From contig NZ_CP155729.1 in the NCBI RefSeq assembly GCF_039724765.1, forward strand, positions 2,489,501-2,553,500: DNA of 64,000 bases, given 5' to 3'. A model generated the notes under the pieces. That model did no database searches. It worked only from the letters and a program-made list of their open reading frames with translations, and was not told the origin of the DNA. Origin of the DNA: Sagittula stellata E-37 (GTDB lineage: Bacteria; Pseudomonadota; Alphaproteobacteria; Rhodobacterales; Rhodobacteraceae). Position numbers and translations under genes: made by a program. Shown piece after piece: positions 60,173-64,000 of this stretch. Position 1 is the stretch's first letter. Every line of letters starts with the position of its first letter.

Positions 60173-60448
60173 ATGGCCTTCACCGCATTCGCCGCAGCAA
60201 CGCTGGGACTGGCATCGCTGACCGCATCAGAGGCGGAGACGCCCAAGCAGATGATCCTCGCGCAGGCGCAGCCGTACCTCGCGCAGAATTATGTCGCGCC
60301 GCAGGGTGGCGACTACATGACCACGCCCGAAGGGTGCACTTACCGACGGACACAGGCGCCTGGATATCCGCCGCGCTGGATCCTCGTGCTTAACCCGCAC
60401 CATGTGGGCAAGGGCGTTGCGCGCGGCAAGTGTAGCGGGATGCGCTGA
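60173..60448 (+). CDS. Small secreted hypothetical protein
   Basis: A 91-residue protein after AGGGAGATATTGCC. The N-terminus (MAFTAFAAATLGLASLTASE) looks like a signal peptide. The mature part has two Cys (EGCTYRRT and GKCSGMR) that could form a disulphide. It lies 161 bases after the EnvZ-like kinase. Function unknown. Confidence 0.65.
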   Translation: MAFTAFAAATLGLASLTASEAETPKQMILAQAQPYLAQNYVAPQGGDYMTTPEGCTYRRTQAPGYPPRWILVLNPHHVGKGVARGKCSGMR

Positions 60449-60604
60449 CAGTTTGTCCTACCCGCGCGGTCGGGCGTGTGTCGATCGCCTACGCGAATAC
60501 GTCCGCAAGCGTCGGTGCATACCGGGGCGTTTTTCCCGGCCCGAGAGGGGCCGGGGCGTGTCCAACGGTGGTGAAGGGAAACGTTCGCCGCGCGCCCTGG
60601 CGTG

Positions 60605-62815
60605 TCAGTTCATCTCGCGCGCCACCTCTTCAAGGAACCGGCCAAGCTTGTGCCTGTCCAGCGGCTTGGCCAGCAACTCGATCCCCAGCGACTTGCAGTC
60701 CTGCCGCAACTGCGGCGAGCGGTCGGCCGAGATCACTGCGCAGGGCAGGGGCCGCGCGGCCCCGTCGTTGATGGCATGATACAGGCCGATCCCGTTCGCC
60801 CCCGGTCCAAGCTGGTAATCCAGCAGAAGCACGTCGGGACGAAGTTGCAGATCGTCCAGCAAGGAGAGGGCAGACGCCGCGTCTGCCGCTTCGATCACGT
60901 TGACGCCCCAGCTTTCCAGCATGATCGACAGCGCGCGCCGGAGCGTCGGGTCGTTCTCAACCATAAGCGCGATCAAACCGGCGTGGGACAGCTTTACCGG
61001 GCGGGCGCTGCGCGGACGGGCATCGGCCGTTCCCGGAGCGTGGCCGGCAATTGGCACATTGACCATGAAGCAACTGCCGCGCCCGACTTCGGACCAGAGC
61101 CCCAGCGGATGCCCCAGTCGCGCACAGGCCCGCTCTACGATGGCCAGACCCAGCCCGAGGCCCTCGTTGCTGGACGCCTTGGTGTCGAGGCGGCGGAACT
61201 CCTCGTAGATGGCATTCTGGTCCTCTTCGGCAATGCCGGGGCCGGTGTCCCAGACCTCGATCCGGGCGGAGCCTCCGTTGCGGCGTACGCCGACCAGCAC
61301 CTTGCCCTGCACGGTGTAGCGGATGGCATTGCCCAGAAGGTTCTGAACGATGCGGCGCAGATAGGTCGGGTCGCTTTCGACGATCAGATTGCAATCGACG
61401 ATGGTCAGCTCAAGCCCCTTGCGCTCGGCCAGCACGCTCATCTCGTCGCTCAGGGGGCGCAGAATCTCGGACATCATGACCGAACGCACGTTGAAGTGGG
61501 TGCCATCCGAGTCGAGCTTCGAAATGTCCAGCAGCGCGTCGATGATCTGTTCCGCTGAGTTCAGGGCCGATTCCGCTTTCTCCAGAACGCTGTGTTCGGC
61601 GGTGCCCTGGCAACGATCCGCAAGCGAAGAGATATAGAGCTTTGCCGCCGACAAGGGCTGCAAGAGGTCATGAGAGGCCGCTGCCACGAAGCGCGATTTT
61701 GACGCATTGGCCCTCTCTGCCGCCGACAATGCATCTTCCAGCTCCAGGGTCCGCTCCATAACGCGCTGTTCGAGGACCTCGTTCATCTCGAACAGTCTGC
61801 GCGCCGCTTCGCGTTCGGACGTCACATCCGTCACAGAGACCACGAAGCCCCCGTCCGGCATGCCGCGGCCAAAGACCTGCAGCACCGTCCGCGCACCGCG
61901 CGTAACCTCGAACGAGATCGGTGCACGGTAATCGCGGCTCATGGCCCAACGCTGGAACCCTTCCCGGTCTATGCCCTGCGTGAACTCCACGTCGAGTGCC
62001 AGCCGCTCGATCAATCCGATGAATGAGGCCCCGATCTGCAACCGCCGCGCATCGAGTGTCAGCAAAGACCCGAGCTTGCCGTTCCAGCCCACAAGCCGGC
62101 CCTGATCGTCGAAGATTCCGACACCCTGGTTGAGGTGGTCCAGCGTCGCGCGGACCATGACCGCCTGCTTGTCGCGCAGCCGATCGCGTTCAGCCCGTTC
62201 GATCCGAACAAGGTCGGTAACGTCGGTCTGCAGCACCACTGTGCCGCCGTTGGCGGTACGATGTTCCGACACCTGAAGCCAACGGCCCGGCCGAACCTGC
62301 ACGTTGAACATGACGTGCCGGTTCTGATGCCTGCGGATGCGTCGCGCGGACCAGCTTTCCGGGGTCTCTCCGTCGGGCAGGACCAGATAGGCCGAGCGGC
62401 TGATCCGCGCCACGTAGCCATCGAAAGACAGTCCCGGCGACAGGTCGCGCGTGGTGTCGCGAAAATCCATGCAAAATCGCGTGTTGCACATCACCAGCCG
62501 CTCGTCGGCATCGAAGAGGGCGAACCCCTCCGAAACTGCCTCGATCGCGTCGGCGAGGTTGCGGCGGGCCGCCTCGGCCTGCGCGTTCGCCTCAGACAAC
62601 TGTGCGTTCGATTCGTGCAGCAGGTTGAGCGTGCGTTGCAGTTCCAGCGTCCGTTCGCGCACCCGCTTTTCCAGGAGTGCGGCGCGTTCGAACTGCGCAT
62701 AGGCCGCGCCGGATTGCTCGGCGCCGTATTCGACACGCTTCATCAGCGCTTGTGCGATCTGCAGCAGCTTCTCGTTCTGTCGTTCGAGGCTGTCGTTCGG
62801 ATTGACTAGCGACAT
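60605..62815 (-). CDS. NahK-like hybrid histidine kinase (PAS-HisKA-HATPase-REC)
   Basis: A 736-residue cytosolic kinase. An N-terminal coiled coil (about 8-85) is followed by two PAS-like domains (about 85-200 and 215-330), a second coiled coil, HisKA with H382 (AASHDLLQPLSAAKLYISSL), HATPase (NLLGNAIRYT, DTGPGIA, GLGLGLAI) and a receiver domain with D666 (VLLLDYQLG). It matches NahK-type kinases, which signal in biofilm/dispersal pathways and are inhibited by NO-bound NosP. It starts five bases after the FIST-domain gene stop. Confidence 0.88.
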   Translation of the reverse strand: MSLVNPNDSLERQNEKLLQIAQALMKRVEYGAEQSGAAYAQFERAALLEKRVRERTLELQRTLNLLHESNAQLSEANAQAEAARRNLADAIEAVSEGFALFDADERLVMCNTRFCMDFRDTTRDLSPGLSFDGYVARISRSAYLVLPDGETPESWSARRIRRHQNRHVMFNVQVRPGRWLQVSEHRTANGGTVVLQTDVTDLVRIERAERDRLRDKQAVMVRATLDHLNQGVGIFDDQGRLVGWNGKLGSLLTLDARRLQIGASFIGLIERLALDVEFTQGIDREGFQRWAMSRDYRAPISFEVTRGARTVLQVFGRGMPDGGFVVSVTDVTSEREAARRLFEMNEVLEQRVMERTLELEDALSAAERANASKSRFVAAASHDLLQPLSAAKLYISSLADRCQGTAEHSVLEKAESALNSAEQIIDALLDISKLDSDGTHFNVRSVMMSEILRPLSDEMSVLAERKGLELTIVDCNLIVESDPTYLRRIVQNLLGNAIRYTVQGKVLVGVRRNGGSARIEVWDTGPGIAEEDQNAIYEEFRRLDTKASSNEGLGLGLAIVERACARLGHPLGLWSEVGRGSCFMVNVPIAGHAPGTADARPRSARPVKLSHAGLIALMVENDPTLRRALSIMLESWGVNVIEAADAASALSLLDDLQLRPDVLLLDYQLGPGANGIGLYHAINDGAARPLPCAVISADRSPQLRQDCKSLGIELLAKPLDRHKLGRFLEEVAREMN

Positions 62816-62820
62816 GTGCG

Positions 62821-64000
62821 TTATGCCGGTTCGTCGTCCGGCGGGTAGATGGCCACGCCGGTCAGGGTCTGGTTCACGTGCAGGCCTCCGATCTGTTCAC
62901 CATACGTGGAAAATCCCACCACCCGGTGTTGCCGCAGAAGGGAAGAGATTTCCCGCGTTTTCTGAACCTGTCCCGCCGCAATGCGACGCAGAAGACAGTC
63001 GAAGCCCAGAATGTGATCGGGCGCGCAATCCTCTGCCATGGCCTTCAGCCCTGCTTCGAGGTGTTGGGCGATGTCCTGGTCGCTGGCCAGCGTCAGCACC
63101 ATCCCTTCGTTGATCGCCGAGAAAAATACGAGGTCGCCGTTATCGTTGACCCGCTGGATGGCGCGGACATGGTGGCTGTCGCCCAGTCGAACCACGACCG
63201 GGTGCGCCGCGAACGTAAACGGGCCAAGCTGGTTCGGGTCCTTGGCGAGGAGCCGCGCGTATTCCTGCGCGGCCGGTTCTGCGTTGATTTCATGGACGAC
63301 GCGGATCTCTGGCGTGGCAGAGGTAACGACCATTCGTATTCCAGTCGGCACGAGGTGATCGAGGCTGAACACCTTGATCGGGCAGCGCGTGCGCACCATG
63401 GCAACAAGAGCGGCGTTCTGAAGGACGACCCCGTTTCGCGACAGGAAGGTGGCGCCGAAATTGGTGCCGTCGCCGGACGAACCGCCGAACAGCGGGACCG
63501 GACCCAGCCCGGTGGCCAGAACGGCGGTCAGCTGTTCTTCGCGCAGGGACAAGCCGTCGACCAGCGTGAAGGCAAACTCCGAACCCATCTCGGGCGCGCG
63601 CCGGGTCAGTTCCAGCCGGTCGTTGATAAGGCGGTCGATCAACCCCTGTTCGTCGAACCGGTCGAGCGTTTCAACGGCGCAGGTGATGACTTCGAAATGA
63701 GACTTGGGAAACCCGATGGCGACGATCTGGCCGTCCTCGTAGCCCGCGCTGCCCAGTTCCCCGGCCGTGGTGCAGGCCAACACGTCGGCCCCGCCGAAGG
63801 CGTCGGCGGCGTCCCGCGTCAAGGCGGCGAAATCCGCGTCGGGTGAAGCGAAAAGACAAACCAGCTCAAGGGGAGAGTTCCCCAGGGCCTTTGCCAGTTC
63901 AGTGACCGGATCGTCGTTCAGGCAGTGCACCTGTGCGGTGCGCAGAGCCGTTGACCCGGTCTTTTCCTCCCGCGCGGAACGTTCTTGCGCTCCGTCCACT
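62821..64000 (-). CDS. FIST N/C-domain protein, NosP-like (5' end at or beyond window edge)
   Basis: At least 392 residues. It has a FIST N domain (CLFASPDADFAALTRDAADA, ADVLACTTAGELG) and a FIST C domain (about 240-380, with LAKDPNQLGPFTFAAHPVVV and GFSTYGEQIGGLHVNQT at the end). FIST proteins co-encoded with NahK are the NosP haem-NO sensors that inhibit the kinase. The frame reaches a GTG at 63999, so the true start may be this GTG, an internal one or outside the window. Confidence 0.85.
   Translation of the reverse strand, partial: VDGAQERSAREEKTGSTALRTAQVHCLNDDPVTELAKALGNSPLELVCLFASPDADFAALTRDAADAFGGADVLACTTAGELGSAGYEDGQIVAIGFPKSHFEVITCAVETLDRFDEQGLIDRLINDRLELTRRAPEMGSEFAFTLVDGLSLREEQLTAVLATGLGPVPLFGGSSGDGTNFGATFLSRNGVVLQNAALVAMVRTRCPIKVFSLDHLVPTGIRMVVTSATPEIRVVHEINAEPAAQEYARLLAKDPNQLGPFTFAAHPVVVRLGDSHHVRAIQRVNDNGDLVFFSAINEGMVLTLASDQDIAQHLEAGLKAMAEDCAPDHILGFDCLLRRIAAGQVQKTREISSLLRQHRVVGFSTYGEQIGGLHVNQTLTGVAIYPPDDEPA

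Noticed and set aside
60535..60555. Hairpin CCCGGCCC/GGGCCGGG as terminator of the small secreted gene
   Set aside because: The T-run lies upstream of the stem on the plus strand and no T-run follows on the minus strand, so neither direction fits a terminator.

Overview
This is a GC-rich stretch of an alphaproteobacterial genome, most likely Rhodobacterales (Roseobacter/Paracoccus type). The evidence is the density of ATGA-coupled sugar and TRAP/TTT-like uptake operons, a NahK/NosP pair, the style of the DUF6538-like integrases and the IS5/IS427 and IS3 elements. This placement is inferred from gene content, not from a marker gene.

Left part (1-21081): three ribose-type ABC importers with catabolic enzymes. 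(i) 1-5464, plus strand: binding protein (5' cut by the window edge), two-domain ATPase, two permeases, a D-tagatose-3-epimerase-like isomerase and a FrcK-like P-loop kinase. (ii) 5633-10830, minus strand: permease, binding protein, ATPase and two SDR dehydrogenases, divergent from a plus-strand operon (11061-15318) with a two-subunit transketolase, a FGGY kinase and a SorC/EryD-like regulator. A canonical promoter overlapped by a probable SorC operator lies between them. (iii) 15727-21081: a YtfQRT-YjfF galactofuranose-type importer ending in a FadR-type GntR regulator. Strong hairpins follow each of the binding-protein genes.

21138-29936: class I fructose-1,6-bisphosphatase; a stand-alone lumazine synthase under an FMN riboswitch; a four-gene molybdenum hydroxylase operon (FAD, 2Fe-2S and Mo subunits plus a MoaD-like protein); then a decaying cluster in which a flavin monooxygenase has an in-frame amber codon, RidA is intact and DUF1028 is frameshifted.

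30137-48958: a segment bounded by two apparently identical direct IS427-type elements. It holds a LysR regulator, a TctD/TctE-like two-component system with its own periplasmic protein, a divergent D-2-hydroxyacid dehydrogenase plus tripartite tricarboxylate transporter operon (tctCBA and GntR), a graveyard of fused IS remnants, an IS3 element, a secreted serine protease, and helicase and phage-terminase fragments.

43963-57620: mobile region at the 3' end of tRNA-Asn. A 22-bp duplication of the tRNA end (50023-50044 and 57599-57620) brackets a 7.5-kb island with tyrosine recombinases and unknown small genes; a third, diverged copy is at 43963. Three copies of a 41-bp palindromic micro-insertion sit in transposase genes here and at 41.9 kb, and each offers an in-frame restart codon. 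This is the most unusual signal in the window.

Right part (57604-64000): tRNA-Asn, an MBL-fold hydrolase, an EnvZ-like kinase, a small secreted protein and a NosP-NahK nitric-oxide signalling pair. No CRISPR array was seen.
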